Below, piece by piece: positions 7,648-16,014 of a stretch of 64,000 nucleotides of DNA (within the stretch, counting starts at the first letter, position 1; each line of letters begins with the position of its first letter). Where the stretch lies: NCBI RefSeq assembly GCF_014645135.1, contig NZ_BMLH01000005.1, positions 124,001-188,000 on the forward strand. Reading direction: 5' to 3'. Made by a program: the position numbers and the translations under genes. The notes under the pieces are model-generated. The model ran no database searches, had not been told where the DNA came from, and saw only the letters and a list, made by a program, of their open reading frames with translations. Origin of the DNA: Rheinheimera tangshanensis (lineage in GTDB: Bacteria > Pseudomonadota > Gammaproteobacteria > Enterobacterales > Alteromonadaceae).

Positions 7648-10359
7648 TTATAAACCCAATTGGGGCTTTTGATTAGGTTCAAGCACAGTACGTGCTATCG
7701 ACTTTTTGCTGGAAGTAAAACTAATACCCTTAGCAAGCCCGCTTACTGCAACCTCTTCAGTAATGGCAGTTTCGTTCCAGTAATCAAAGGTAATCTCTTC
7801 GTAGATGTTCAGACGAGGACCAATACCAGTGGTGATATACCAGGGCGACGTACTGTCGAATCTCTGATCCTGTACTTCAAACACATAAATGCGAGAGCCT
7901 AAGATGCCATCAGTTGATTTAAGTAAACGCCACTGACGCTGAGTACAAACTTGCGTTTGGTCATCAGGACACATTCTGCGATTGATGGACATGATAGATT
8001 CATCCTCAGAAATAACCTCTTCGTCCCAGCTTAAAGATGTATTAAACACAGGTTCAAAATCTGGTGGCGATGTCATAGAAGATCCCATTTGATAGCCTGT
8101 GCCGTCTTCGAGGAACTGCCAACCAAAGTACGCAAAGCCGTCATCCCAAAGCAAAGTATCCTCATCCCATGCACTTTTAACCCACTGATTAATAGTGGTT
8201 TGCCAATACATATCTTCGGGGTTGCTTTGATCGTAGGTACTGAAATCGCTGCCATCCAATTTCAGAGCATAATCAGCGTCAGCGGCTATTAAGGTTCCTT
8301 CGGCATCGTAGGACGCACTAAAGACCTGAATATCAGTTCCCAATTGATCTAACTTCATAATTTCTGAATAAGAGCCGTCTTCGAAGGTCACTACAAATAA
8401 ACCTTTGTCATCTAACTCCCAGGTGAAGGGCTTGTCATTTTCAAGTGCGACACCTGTTCCATCAGGATTAATATCAAAAATATCAGCAAACATATCGGAG
8501 TAGCCAAAACCTTCTTCACCTGCGTAGTAATAGTGTTCAAATAACCATTCGCCATCCAAATCTTCAGCAACAAATTTCACATCACCCAGTTTGTCGGCAT
8601 TACGCAGCAATTGATCCTCGGTAGATTCATAGCTGACGGGGTCCGGGGCTATCACCACACCACCGGGTAGAGTAACAGGAACCATAGCTCTGGTTCCGGT
8701 TTCAACCACACGATAGGTATCAGTTTTTTCACCCTGAATAATGCGGGTTAAACTGGCAGTTAATGGCGTTTGTTTTGCTTCTACCTGGAAATAACGCGCG
8801 TCGTAAAGTTGATTGACCTGCTCCTGAGTTAAACCAAATAATCCAACTACAACAGTTGGGAAATAGGTTGTGCTGGTTTCGCCAGAATAGGTGATATCAA
8901 CTTTACCTTCGGTCAGAGTCCATTCGAACTGATGAATACCAGAATTGAATACTTCTGAGCCTGTACCATCACTGTTAAAGTTAAACTTATTACCACCGCG
9001 AGATAAGAAACCTGTAGCCGCAGGATAAATCTCAAAGTATGCACTGGCCAGGCTAGTCGCATCTACAGGTGGTGTCAGTTCAGGGTCAGCGATGATCTCA
9101 TCAATGGTATCTGTAATGATATTTGGATCTTGCGCCTCGGCAGCTGCAACATAGTCGTTATAGGCCTGAGTATTTGTCAGCAATTCAAGAACATTAGTGA
9201 CGCCTTCAGGCAATGCAAACACACCACCTTGAGTGATCAGTTTGACCACAGCAGCCGCTTCAATCAGCTCATCCGGACTGACAGACTTCTCCACTAAGGT
9301 GAAACTATCCAGATTAATTGGAGCCGTTCCACCATTGGCCGCAACAATTAATGAATACAAAGCAGTGGACACGGCGTTGATGGAGACTGTATTGGGACTA
9401 TCTCCTTCGGCCATGGGTCTCACATCAAACAGAGCGGCGACTGCAGAAGAGAGTCTTGTTGTTAGAGAACCAGCGACAGCTTGGGTGGCGTCAGCAGTTA
9501 GGCTCGGCACAAACTTATAATACTGCAGTCCTGTCGTGGTGACAGAGCTTGCTCTGATATCGGCAAAAAGATTGGTTTCGTCATCATCTGCTTGCATAGG
9601 CAAACTAAAAGTACCTGTAGCATCAGCAGTCGCAGTAAATGTCTGACCGGCTAAGGTACCTCTTATTGTCGCATTTGCAAAAGCGGCTTCAGATACAGTT
9701 CCAGTTACAGTAAAGCTTGTCTTTACTGGTGTGATAGTGACCACACCTTCAACCAAGGTAGCTTCCTCGTCATCATCAGTGACGGTAAGACTAAAACCCA
9801 ATGGCGTATCTTCTGTCACGCTAGGTGCGGTAAAACTGAGGGTTGCAGTATCAGCCCCAGTTAAAGTGACAGGGTCGCCTGAAGTTTGTACCCAATTATA
9901 AGTTGTAACTGTGCCATCCGTATCCGCGGCAGTCGCAGCCAGGCTAACGCTTGATTTTTCGGCTGCAGAACCAAAGGTAGCGGTAACTGTGGGGAACTGA
10001 TTATTGGCTACATTAACGGTAACGTCTGCGCTTGCGGTTTGGTTGCCTTTATCCGTCACTGTAATGCGCAATACGGCAGCAGCGTCAGCACTGACAGCCG
10101 GAGCTGTGACACCTACAGTCGCAGTGGTTGTATTAGTGAGAGTCAGGGTTGGACCAGACAGCTGGGTCCAACTGTATGTAATGGTATCGTCATCATCGTC
10201 TGCTGTCGCAGCTATGGTGGTCGTTCGGCTTTCTTTTAATGAAACGGCAGAGGCAACCGATACTGTTGGTACTTCGTCTTTATCGTCTGATCCACATCCT
10301 GCTAAAACCGCACAGGCAATAATGCTGAGCGATAAGTTATATAAGATCTTGTTTTTCAT
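7648..10359 (-). CDS. Large lipoprotein with tandem Ig/PKD-like domains, function unknown
   Basis: A 903-aa protein with a lipoprotein signal (LSIIACAVLAGC, lipid-bearing Cys22). The residues after the Cys (GSDD) do not resemble an inner-membrane retention signal, so outer-membrane attachment is likely. Two PKD/REJ-like beta-sandwich modules follow at about residues 32-115 and 122-210; each has a YSWTQLSG / YNWVQTSG-type core and a Val-Thr-Asp end. The remaining roughly 690 residues are acidic and aromatic-rich, with several Trp/Tyr-containing repeats (WTLTEGKVDITYSG, WELDDKGLFVVTFEDG). I do not recognise an enzymatic domain. A strong AAGGAG precedes the ATG. It could be a surface adhesin or substrate-binding protein, but nothing decides this. 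Confidence 0.75.
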   Translation of the reverse strand: MKNKILYNLSLSIIACAVLAGCGSDDKDEVPTVSVASAVSLKESRTTTIAATADDDDDTITYSWTQLSGPTLTLTNTTTATVGVTAPAVSADAAAVLRITVTDKGNQTASADVTVNVANNQFPTVTATFGSAAEKSSVSLAATAADTDGTVTTYNWVQTSGDPVTLTGADTATLSFTAPSVTEDTPLGFSLTVTDDDEEATLVEGVVTITPVKTSFTVTGTVSEAAFANATIRGTLAGQTFTATADATGTFSLPMQADDDETNLFADIRASSVTTTGLQYYKFVPSLTADATQAVAGSLTTRLSSAVAALFDVRPMAEGDSPNTVSINAVSTALYSLIVAANGGTAPINLDSFTLVEKSVSPDELIEAAAVVKLITQGGVFALPEGVTNVLELLTNTQAYNDYVAAAEAQDPNIITDTIDEIIADPELTPPVDATSLASAYFEIYPAATGFLSRGGNKFNFNSDGTGSEVFNSGIHQFEWTLTEGKVDITYSGETSTTYFPTVVVGLFGLTQEQVNQLYDARYFQVEAKQTPLTASLTRIIQGEKTDTYRVVETGTRAMVPVTLPGGVVIAPDPVSYESTEDQLLRNADKLGDVKFVAEDLDGEWLFEHYYYAGEEGFGYSDMFADIFDINPDGTGVALENDKPFTWELDDKGLFVVTFEDGSYSEIMKLDQLGTDIQVFSASYDAEGTLIAADADYALKLDGSDFSTYDQSNPEDMYWQTTINQWVKSAWDEDTLLWDDGFAYFGWQFLEDGTGYQMGSSMTSPPDFEPVFNTSLSWDEEVISEDESIMSINRRMCPDDQTQVCTQRQWRLLKSTDGILGSRIYVFEVQDQRFDSTSPWYITTGIGPRLNIYEEITFDYWNETAITEEVAVSGLAKGISFTSSKKSIARTVLEPNQKPQLGL

Positions 10360-10528
10360 GGTGACTCCTTGCGGGTAATTCCCACGTGAGTCTAGACAAC
10401 AATGGCTATTTCGCCAGAAAAGTCAGCGCATTTGCTCTGACCACAGCACTGCGCAACAAAAGTGTAATCAAATGTAATCAAAAATTAATAAGGCTATTCA
10501 CAAGTCGCCAATGGCTATAACAATTCAC

Positions 10529-11017
10529 TTATTGAGATTGTTTATGCAGATTGAAAAGTAGTTCGGCTTCCGCCTGAGGGAGTTCACATTCGAGCATGAT
10601 TTCATCCAGAGTTGCCCCCATCTGAACCATTTTCATAGCTCTGCTGTAAATCTTTGATTCCGGATCGAACAAATGCAATGATTTTTGTTGCTCGGCAAGC
10701 TCAGCCACCTGCTGCATGCCCTGCCCTAAATGACTTTCTAAGCTCAATACCCGTTGCCCTACCCCAATCACTGTGGAGCGCAGCTCCTCGATATCCTGAT
10801 AGGAACGTTTCAACTGTTGCCTTTGTTGTTCGAGTTGTTGTTGTAATTGCTCAAGGTTTTGTTGTTGCTGCCAACTGGCTGCAGCATTTTCATTGATAAT
10901 GACCAACAGCTTTTTTGTTTGGCGTGACGCAACAATAGCCATCACAACAGACAGCAACAAAATGGCTGCAATACCCAGCAGCCATAGCCATGAAAAGTCA
11001 GTCAGAAAATTAGCCAT
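10529..11017 (-). CDS. DUF2802 membrane-anchored coiled-coil protein at the end of the chemotaxis operon
   Basis: A 162-aa protein with one N-terminal membrane segment (about residues 10-30), a long Gln-rich coiled coil (about 45-90) and a conserved C-terminal block, IYSRAMKMVQMGATLDEIMLECELPQAEAELLF, that resembles a small helix-turn-helix-like fold. This is the DUF2802 architecture regularly found just after cheW in polar-flagellar chemotaxis operons of Pseudomonas, Shewanella and Vibrio. Its start codon overlaps the last base of the cheW stop, which implies translational coupling. Its exact role is unknown; a structural or polar-localisation role is only a guess. Confidence 0.8.
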   Translation of the reverse strand: MANFLTDFSWLWLLGIAAILLLSVVMAIVASRQTKKLLVIINENAAASWQQQQNLEQLQQQLEQQRQQLKRSYQDIEELRSTVIGVGQRVLSLESHLGQGMQQVAELAEQQKSLHLFDPESKIYSRAMKMVQMGATLDEIMLECELPQAEAELLFNLHKQSQ

Positions 11018-11511
11018 TAAATACTACGGATCTCTTCCCACTCGTCATCGGACAGTAACTTATTCAGATCCACCAGGATCAGTAACTCGCCATCACGATT
11101 CGACACGCCCTGAATAAACTTAGCACTTTCGTCTGTTCCGACGTTTGGTGCTGTATCAATTTCAGATTGTTTCAGATAAACCACTTCAGCCACGCTGTCG
11201 ACCATAATACCAATGACCTGACGCTCTGACTCGATAATCACAATACGGCTGTTGTCCGTCACTTCTGAAGGAGGTAAACCAAAACGAGCACGAGTGTCAA
11301 TCACAGTGACTACGTTGCCACGTAAATTGATAATACCCATCACGTAATCCGGTGCACCAGGGACTGGAGCTATGTCGGTATAACGTAGTACTTCCTGCAC
11401 CTGCATTACATTAATGCCGTAGGTTTCTTCTTGCAGTTTAAAGGTCACCCATTGCAGCACTAAATCTGTGACTTCTTTAGTTTTAGCGGATTGCGCTGTT
11501 AAATTACTCAT
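11017..11511 (-). CDS. cheW: Chemotaxis coupling protein CheW
   Basis: A 164-aa single CheW domain that links chemoreceptors to CheA at the cell pole. Typical segments are LQWVTFKLQEETYGINVMQV, EVLRYTDIAPVPGAPDYVMG, IINLRGNVVTVIDTRARFGL and GIMVDSVAEVVYL. The arginine of NLRG, used for receptor/CheA coupling in this family, is present. It is the second CheW-type protein of the operon, after the ParP-like gene 40 nt upstream, and the simpler of the two. Confidence 0.95.
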   Translation of the reverse strand: MSNLTAQSAKTKEVTDLVLQWVTFKLQEETYGINVMQVQEVLRYTDIAPVPGAPDYVMGIINLRGNVVTVIDTRARFGLPPSEVTDNSRIVIIESERQVIGIMVDSVAEVVYLKQSEIDTAPNVGTDESAKFIQGVSNRDGELLILVDLNKLLSDDEWEEIRSI

Positions 11512-11551
11512 GCCGAGCTCCTACCCAGAAGTTAAATTCTTGTATTATCAA

Positions 11552-12298
11552 TCAATTTTGACTATTCATTCCCTTCGCCAGTAATGCAATCAGAGCATCA
11601 ACGTCCAGCAAAGCACACATATGTTCTTTAATTAAACCGGCAAGCCATGGCCTTTTACCTTCTGTCTCACGCCACTTTACGTCGTCTTGCTCCAACGCGA
11701 TAGTGTTAACCAACGTATCACAGGCTAAACCCCAATGACTATTGCCAAGCATAATAACATATTGATAGTTTAGCTTTTCTGCCAGTCCCTGATCATATTT
11801 TTCTGGCATCACCCAACGCGCCGTATCAACCACATTAATTTTTTGCTCGCGATATAACATGACCCCCTGGAGCCACTCTGGCTGTCCGGGCAAAGACTTC
11901 ACAGGCATCATTTTATGAATACCGCCTAATGCCTTCAAAGGCAAAGCAACTTTTAAACCCGCAACGGTAAAAAACAGCGCCTGAAAACGGCCTTTTCTGT
12001 AATCTTTTACCACTGGTGCAGCCACTTGTACTGCCGGCGCAACTGCAGCCACTTTCGTTTGTTCAACCACAGGAGTGACCGGAGCAGCAACAGGTGCTTT
12101 TACAACTGGCGCAGTAACAGGCGCAACAACTGCTGGTTTTGTCACTGCAGGTGCTTTCACCGGAGCAGAAACAGGAGCCAATAACTCATTCAGTTGCTGT
12201 TTTTTTGCTTCCTGAATAGGCGTATCTACCACGTCATCCGTCAATAAAGCACTTAGATAGTGCTTCATCACTTTTTGGCTGGCTTGCAAATCGCTCAT
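11552..12298 (-). CDS. parP: CheW-domain protein ParP-like, polar localisation of chemotaxis arrays
   Basis: A 248-aa protein with an N-terminal helix (about 1-40), a linker of alternating Ala/Pro/Val/Lys (about 41-95) and a C-terminal CheW-like domain (about 105-245; LPLKALGGIHKMMPVKSLPG, WLQGVMLYREQKINVVDTAR). This architecture and the position directly after a ParA-type ATPase and before cheW match ParP, which in Vibrio binds ParC and CheA to keep the chemotaxis array at the flagellated pole. Assignment to ParP rests on context and domain layout. The low-complexity linker is hypervariable in the family. One base separates it from the ParA-like gene. Confidence 0.75.
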   Translation of the reverse strand: MSDLQASQKVMKHYLSALLTDDVVDTPIQEAKKQQLNELLAPVSAPVKAPAVTKPAVVAPVTAPVVKAPVAAPVTPVVEQTKVAAVAPAVQVAAPVVKDYRKGRFQALFFTVAGLKVALPLKALGGIHKMMPVKSLPGQPEWLQGVMLYREQKINVVDTARWVMPEKYDQGLAEKLNYQYVIMLGNSHWGLACDTLVNTIALEQDDVKWRETEGKRPWLAGLIKEHMCALLDVDALIALLAKGMNSQN

Positions 12299-12299
12299 C

Positions 12300-13079
12300 T
12301 TAATTCTCCGGAGCTAACTGCAATAAATAGGTTAGCAACGTATTGTAAGCAAATACACCCCGTGATTTTGGCACAAATACAGGCGGAGGGGTCTGAGCTA
12401 AGCTAGCGTCACGAAATTTAGTGTCGATAGGGATAACAGCAGACCAGACCCTGTCCTGATACTGAGCTTTTAACGCCTTGTAAGCATCCAGCGAAGCTTT
12501 AGTTCTCTTGTCATACATGGTTGGGATTATAGTAAAAGCATAATCCTGTGGTGATGAACTGTGCATCAGTTGCATAGTTGCGATCATCCGGTCCAGGCCT
12601 TTTAAAGCCAAAAATTCAGTTTGCACCGGTATTAAAATACGATCACAAGCAGCCATAGCGTTGACCATCAGCACACCGATCACAGGAGGACAGTCAATCA
12701 GCACATAGTCGTAATCATTTTCTATTTTTTGCAGCGCCTTTTTCAGAATAAGACCCATACCACCTTGCTGACCATGAGAACGGTCTAGAGTAGCCAAGGC
12801 CATAGAAGTCGGCAGAATATCCAGATTCGGCATACCGCTTGGACACATCGACTGCAGGATTTCTTCTCCGGTAATATCTTTGCCACGAATAAAAATATCA
12901 TAGACGCTGACTTCCAGCTCTTCGGCATCAATACCAAAGTAATAGGTTAAGGAGCCATGAGGGTCAGTATCGATCAGTAAAACACGATGCCCGCGCTGTG
13001 CAAGCAGAGCGCCTAAGGTGACTGTAGTGGTAGTTTTTCCAACTCCACCTTTTTGATTTGCGATAGTCCAAACAACCAA
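12300..13079 (-). CDS. parC: ParA-family ATPase ParC-like, polar positioning of chemotaxis proteins
   Basis: A 259-aa Walker-type ATPase with the deviant Walker A box KGGVGKTTTT at residues 10-19, the switch motif LLIDTDPHGSLTYYFG and the Walker B-like VLIDCPPVIGVLMVNA. Plasmid partition is unlikely: there is no parB, and the gene lies between motD and a ParP-type CheW protein. In Vibrio and Shewanella the equivalent ParC ATPase recruits chemotaxis clusters to the pole. Only 10 nt separate it from motD. Confidence 0.82.
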   Translation of the reverse strand: MVVWTIANQKGGVGKTTTTVTLGALLAQRGHRVLLIDTDPHGSLTYYFGIDAEELEVSVYDIFIRGKDITGEEILQSMCPSGMPNLDILPTSMALATLDRSHGQQGGMGLILKKALQKIENDYDYVLIDCPPVIGVLMVNAMAACDRILIPVQTEFLALKGLDRMIATMQLMHSSSPQDYAFTIIPTMYDKRTKASLDAYKALKAQYQDRVWSAVIPIDTKFRDASLAQTPPPVFVPKSRGVFAYNTLLTYLLQLAPEN

Positions 13080-13089
13080 TTTACTGTTC

Positions 13090-14070
13090 CTATTGACTAG
13101 CTGGTTCTTCTTCGCCTGGTTCAGGCGGTCTGGTTGTGATCCTTATACCGCCATGAGGTAAGCGGATCACCCGTATTTTGTTCTGTTCTTGTTCTGCTGC
13201 TTCTTCAGCGGCTTGTTCTTGCGCACTTTGTGCTTCTGCTGGTTGTGGTATTTGCGCCACAACAGGCTCATAGGCATATTTTGATAAAGCAATCACCACT
13301 TTGCGGTTTTGGCTACGTCCCTGAGCTGTCGTGTTCTCAGCAAAAGGAGCATATTGCCCATAGCCTTCAATGGCCATGCGCTCTGGGGCTATACCCAGCT
13401 CTTCCAGTAACCGGACTATAGACGCCGCTCTTGCCACGGATAACTCCCAGTTGGACGGGAATTGTTCAGTGCGGATAGGCACTGAGTCCGTATAACCCCG
13501 CACACGCATGTAGTTATTGGTTTGTTTTAAGATAGCAGTCAGTTCAGTCATCACGGCAGAAGCAGAACTGGTGGAATTAGCGCTACCACTGCTGAACAAC
13601 AAACCACTACTGAGTTCAATGGTCAGCCAGTCTTCATCTAACGTCACCTTGGCTAAGTCTGACTCAACAAGGCTGCGTAATGCTCTGTTAATGTCTTTTT
13701 GCAAGGCCGATAAAGGACTGCCACGTCTTGTTCTGTCGATATGTTCCAGTTTAGCATTGTCAGCCAGCAGCGTCGGACCTGTTGCGTCTTCCAAACCTGA
13801 ACCATACAGTTCAAAATCACTTTGAGGATGAATATCAGGTTGCACAGATTGGCCCTGAATACCCGTCTCCTGTTTATCTGTTGCTTCAATAAAAACCTTG
13901 GAAATAGTGTCCTGCAATTTTTTGAACTGCTCTTTTTCCATAGTAGCCATTGAATACAACAACAAAAAAAGTGCAAACAACAAGGTCATGTAATCGGCGT
14001 AGGACACCAACCAACGTTCTGTATCTGATTTGTCCGCTTCTACAGCGACAGAACTGCGTGGTCTATACAT
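13090..14070 (-). CDS. motD: Flagellar stator protein MotD (MotB family)
   Basis: A 326-aa MotB-type stator subunit. Its single membrane helix (residues 23-42) carries WLVSYADYMTLLFALFLLLY; Asp26 matches the ion-conducting aspartate of MotB. A peptidoglycan-binding OmpA-like domain covers about 165-275 (VRGYTDSVPIRTEQFPSNWE, LSVARAASIVRLL, RMAIEGYGQYAPFAENTT, RSQNRKVVIAL). The Glu/Ala/Gln-rich C-terminal tail (about 280-326) extends past the domain. Paired with MotC, it is the second stator type known from Pseudomonas and relatives. The start is directly adjacent to the motC stop. Confidence 0.92.
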   Translation of the reverse strand: MYRPRSSVAVEADKSDTERWLVSYADYMTLLFALFLLLYSMATMEKEQFKKLQDTISKVFIEATDKQETGIQGQSVQPDIHPQSDFELYGSGLEDATGPTLLADNAKLEHIDRTRRGSPLSALQKDINRALRSLVESDLAKVTLDEDWLTIELSSGLLFSSGSANSTSSASAVMTELTAILKQTNNYMRVRGYTDSVPIRTEQFPSNWELSVARAASIVRLLEELGIAPERMAIEGYGQYAPFAENTTAQGRSQNRKVVIALSKYAYEPVVAQIPQPAEAQSAQEQAAEEAAEQEQNKIRVIRLPHGGIRITTRPPEPGEEEPASQ

Positions 14071-14814
14071 TTACGTCGCTCTGTAAGCCTGAAGTTTCAT
14101 TTCCACACTACGAGGGTTTTCTCCAAGCGCTATAGAGCATAAACCTTCGATCACCATCGAATGAAACAGAGCCCGTTCTTCTACGAGTAGTTTGATCTTG
14201 TTAAACACAGGGATAAACAAAAAATTAGCTAAACCCACGCCGTAAATAGTAGCAACAAAAGCTGTGGCTATACCTTGTCCTAACTCATCCGGATTAGAAA
14301 TATTAGATAACGCCAGAATTAACCCCAATACTGCGCCTACTATACCTATAGTCGGACTATAGCCTCCCATAGCTTCAAACACCCTGGCGGCACGCAACAG
14401 CCGCTCTTTTTCCAGATGTAGTTCAGTATCCAGAATATCCTGCAGCACTTTGACTTCGGTACCATCCACTAATAAATTCAATCCCCTTTTTAATAAAGGT
14501 TCTTCTTCATTCAGCGCATCGGTCTCTAAGGACAAAAAGCCTTGCAAACGCGCTGAGTGGCCCCATTGAGTCATGCGCTCAATCGTAGAGTCAAAGTCCA
14601 GCTTAGGAGGTGCGATCACCCAGGGAAGCAAACTCATGCTTAATCGGAATTGCCTGACAGGACTCTGAATAAGCACAGCACCTAAAGTACCGCCAAAAAC
14701 GATACAAAAAGCAGGCCAGTGCAACAAAGTAAAAATGTCACCACCTTCCTGGCTAAACCCGCCAACTATAGCCGCCAGCGCAATTATAATGCCAGCGAAG
14801 GTAAGCTTATCCAT
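14071..14814 (-). CDS. motC: Flagellar stator protein MotC (MotA family)
   Basis: A 247-aa inner-membrane protein of the MotA/ExbB type with four predicted membrane segments (about 3-20, 30-50, 150-170 and 183-203). Conserved segments include [40 protein letters not shown] and [20 protein letters not shown]. The large cytoplasmic loop between TM2 and TM3 is where torque on FliG is generated. It overlaps the 3' end of cheB by 8 nt and ends next to motD, so the stator pair is expressed within the chemotaxis operon. Confidence 0.93.
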   Translation of the reverse strand: MDKLTFAGIIIALAAIVGGFSQEGGDIFTLLHWPAFCIVFGGTLGAVLIQSPVRQFRLSMSLLPWVIAPPKLDFDSTIERMTQWGHSARLQGFLSLETDALNEEEPLLKRGLNLLVDGTEVKVLQDILDTELHLEKERLLRAARVFEAMGGYSPTIGIVGAVLGLILALSNISNPDELGQGIATAFVATIYGVGLANFLFIPVFNKIKLLVEERALFHSMVIEGLCSIALGENPRSVEMKLQAYRAT

Positions 14815-16003
14815 GCCCTACTTCCGCCACTATGCGGGCTGCTACATCGGATAACGCCACTTCAACATCGGTCAATCCCGCAGCTGTTACCGCCTGAGGC
14901 ATACCATAAACTACACAACTGGCTTCGTCCTGAGACCAGATACGGGAGCCGGATTGTTTTAGTAAACGGCAACCTTCTCTGCCATCCGATCCCATGCCCG
15001 TCAGCACTATAGCCAGCACTTTGTCATTAAAGATCTTTGCTGCAGTGCCAAAGGTGATATCTACGCTGGGTTTGAACGTAATACGGGGCGAATCATCTTC
15101 GCGAACGCGCAATCTGGCTTGGTTTTCATTGCCATCCAGCAGCATTTGTTTGCCGCCTGGAGCCAGATAAGCCACGCCAGGGCGCAACACATCATTATCT
15201 GCCGCTTCTTTCACTTCAATTTTCGCTAAGCCATTTAACCTGCTGGCAAAAGCCCCGGTGAAAGCCGCTGGCATATGCTGAATAAGCACAATGGGCAATG
15301 GAAAATTGGCAGGCAAAGCGGTGATAATTTGTTGCAACGCAACAGGACCACCAGTGGATGTGCCAATAGCGACCAGCTTGTAGTTTTTCCCGCTGGAGTC
15401 AAAGCTGCCAGAACGGTGAGTTTCGGCACGCTCAGCAGCACGATTTTGCAATTCAGCACGCTCAGCTAAAGCTCTGGCGGCTAGGCTTTGAGCTAAAGGC
15501 GCTCTCGCTGGTATGGCTGTTGGGCTTGCGGCCGGCGTTGCTGAAGTACGGGATGCTAAGGTTGAGCTAGCAGACCCTGTTAAACTGGAAGGTCTGCTAA
15601 TCACCCGGCGTCTGGCTACTGTCTTAACACGCTGACGCAGCACATCAGCGGCTTCGGCTTTATCACGGGCAATATCTTCAAATTTTTTCGGCAGGAAATC
15701 GATGGCGCCTGCTTCCAGCGCATCTAAGGTCGCTTTTGCACCTTCATGAGTTAAAGATGAAAACATCAGAATAGGTGTGCGCTGCACCTTAAGGATTTCG
15801 CGCACAGCCGAAATGCCATCCATAACCGGCATTTCGATGTCCATCGTAATAACGTCAGGACGTAAGGCTAAAGCTTTTTCCACCGCCTCTTTACCATTAT
15901 TGGCGGTGGCAATGACCTCTAACTCGGCATCCTGACTCAGAATTTCCGTCAGACGGCGACGGAAAAAACTGGAGTCATCAACAACTAATACCCTGATGGT
16001 CAT
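14807..16003 (-). CDS. cheB: Chemotaxis protein-glutamate methylesterase CheB
   Basis: Removes methyl groups from chemoreceptors and deamidates glutamines. At 398 aa it has an N-terminal receiver domain with phosphoacceptor Asp55 ([13 protein letters not shown]) and a Ser/Ala/Pro-rich linker (about 134-200). The C-terminal esterase domain carries Ser216 (AIGTSTGGP), His243 (LIQHMP) and a downstream MGSDGREG aspartate as the likely catalytic triad. It follows cheA by 11 nt. No cheR lies in the window, which is usual because cheR sits with the flg genes in this group. Confidence 0.95.
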   Translation of the reverse strand: MTIRVLVVDDSSFFRRRLTEILSQDAELEVIATANNGKEAVEKALALRPDVITMDIEMPVMDGISAVREILKVQRTPILMFSSLTHEGAKATLDALEAGAIDFLPKKFEDIARDKAEAADVLRQRVKTVARRRVISRPSSLTGSASSTLASRTSATPAASPTAIPARAPLAQSLAARALAERAELQNRAAERAETHRSGSFDSSGKNYKLVAIGTSTGGPVALQQIITALPANFPLPIVLIQHMPAAFTGAFASRLNGLAKIEVKEAADNDVLRPGVAYLAPGGKQMLLDGNENQARLRVREDDSPRITFKPSVDITFGTAAKIFNDKVLAIVLTGMGSDGREGCRLLKQSGSRIWSQDEASCVVYGMPQAVTAAGLTDVEVALSDVAARIVAEVGHG

Positions 16004-16014
16004 AGTGCACTCTC

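Noticed and set aside
10461-10482. Short tandem repeat TGTAATCAAA / TGTAATCAAA
   Set aside because: Only two copies of about 10 nt in an AT-rich intergenic stretch; not a CRISPR or iteron array.
12300-13079. Plasmid-type parA partition locus
   Set aside because: No parB or centromere-like repeats are nearby, and the gene lies inside a chemotaxis operon next to a ParP-like CheW protein, so a ParC role fits better.
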